Source of the DNA: Flavobacteriales bacterium
GTDB taxonomy: Bacteria; Bacteroidota; Bacteroidia; Flavobacteriales; BACL11
Length of the DNA stretch: 35,353 nt
Direction: 5' to 3'
NCBI GenBank assembly: GCA_012960805.1
Contig: DUAO01000020.1
Coordinates: 1-35,353 of the forward strand
Shown piece by piece: positions 34,727 through 35,353 of this stretch. The translations under genes and the position numbers were made by a program. Positions within the stretch are counted from its first letter, which is position 1, and each line of letters starts with the position of its first letter. Below the pieces are notes generated by a model. That model made no database searches. It was given only the letters and a program-made list of their open reading frames with translations, and was not told the origin of the DNA.

Positions 34727-35353
34727 GTGCCAACACCAGATTTAAATATAATTTTTTCATTTTTTACTGCCTTTTTCATTACTTATGTAGCGATACCTAA
34801 GGTCATATTTTTTTCTAAAAAACTCAGGCTTTTTGATTCTGCAGGAAAACGGGCTTCACATGAAGGACGTATTCCTGTTTTTGGAGGAATTGCAATTTTT
34901 GCAGGGATTCTTTTTTCTTTGCTTTTTTGGGCTGAGATAGAGAATATTCAATTTATATTGGTAAGTTTTTTAATTGTCTTTTTTGTAGGTATAATTGATG
35001 ATTTATTATCACTCTCTATTATAAGAAAGATAATAGGACAAATTATATCTATTTTGATACTTATTTATTTGGGAGATTTGCAATTAAATAATATGCATGG
35101 AGTGCTCGGTATTCATGAGATGCCAAATTGGATAAGTACTTTGTTTACTATTTTTGTAGTTATTGTTATTACTAATGGATTTAATTTAATTGATGGAGTA
35201 GATGGATTAGCAGCAGGGATTGGTGTGATTGCTTCTTTTGTATTTGGTCTTCTCGCCTTACTTATGAATCAGGCTGATATGGCGATTATAGCGTTTACCT
35301 TAATGGGAACTTTGTTAGGTTTTCTGAAATACAATTATCATCCTGCTAGAATA
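34727..35353 (+). CDS. WecA/TagO-type undecaprenyl-phosphate sugar-1-phosphate transferase (partial)
   Basis: The gene runs off the right edge and is missing from the ORF track; 209 residues are visible. I place the start at GTG 34727: the frame has a stop 8 codons upstream and no ATG in that gap. Several hydrophobic helices alternate with family motifs: RIPVFGGIAIF, GIIDDLLSLS (Asp-Asp), and NGFNLIDGVDGLAAG. The last is the MraY/WecA signature. These enzymes start an oligosaccharide by moving a GlcNAc- or other sugar-1-phosphate onto undecaprenyl phosphate. It would load the first sugar of the cluster's repeat unit, and it implies that the locus continues to the right. Confidence 0.9.
   Translation, partial: MPTPDLNIIFSFFTAFFITYVAIPKVIFFSKKLRLFDSAGKRASHEGRIPVFGGIAIFAGILFSLLFWAEIENIQFILVSFLIVFFVGIIDDLLSLSIIRKIIGQIISILILIYLGDLQLNNMHGVLGIHEMPNWISTLFTIFVVIVITNGFNLIDGVDGLAAGIGVIASFVFGLLALLMNQADMAIIAFTLMGTLLGFLKYNYHPARI

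Overview
The window is AT-rich DNA with densely packed genes and suggests a member of the Bacteroidota, most likely a marine-type Flavobacteriales. The main evidence is a complete sprA-like gene for the type IX secretion system (T9SS) translocon. Other support comes from three secreted proteins ending in T9SS type A sorting domains (YPNP start, K-rich end), several TAnnTTTG promoter elements, weak Shine-Dalgarno sites, and the ruvA-sprA-gcvH-tonB order. I cannot assign a genus.

Region 1 (1-5.9 kb) is an envelope and secretion region. On the minus strand are an Omp28-like protein and a redoxin-like protein; both carry thioredoxin-type CxxC motifs and nearly the same C-terminal half. A TlpA-like thioredoxin and the start of a DUF6029-like outer-membrane protein follow on the same strand, cut by the left edge. 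A small T9SS cargo gene lies on the plus strand. Region 2 (6.0-14.9 kb) runs on the plus strand: ruvA, the 7.2-kb sprA, gcvH and a TonB-family gene, closed by a terminator shared with the convergent cys operon.

Region 3 (14.9-21.8 kb) makes activated sulfate. On the minus strand, cysC-cysD-cysN encode ATP sulfurylase and APS kinase, which together make PAPS. Divergently, on the plus strand, come deoC, a full-length aldehyde dehydrogenase, a truncated aldehyde dehydrogenase without catalytic residues, and cysQ, which removes the PAP left after sulfation. No PAPS reductase or sulfite reductase is visible.

Region 4 (21.8 kb to the right edge) is a surface-polysaccharide locus. It holds a Wzx-like flippase, five sulfotransferases, a Wzy-like polymerase, an NAD-dependent sugar epimerase, a secreted glycoside-hydrolase-like protein, GT2 and GT4 glycosyltransferases, gmhA and gmhB for heptose phosphate, and a WecA/TagO-type initiating transferase cut by the right edge. 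Most genes overlap or nearly touch, so deoC to the right edge may be one transcript.

The reading I favour is that regions 3 and 4 form one system for making a multiply sulfated surface polysaccharide: cysCDN supplies the sulfate donor, five different sulfotransferases use it, and CysQ clears the by-product. This is inferred from families and gene order, and the sugar structure cannot be read from the sequence. No tRNA, rRNA, CRISPR array, insertion sequence or phage gene was seen. No gene-free stretch exceeds 300 bases; the longest is 3235-3450.
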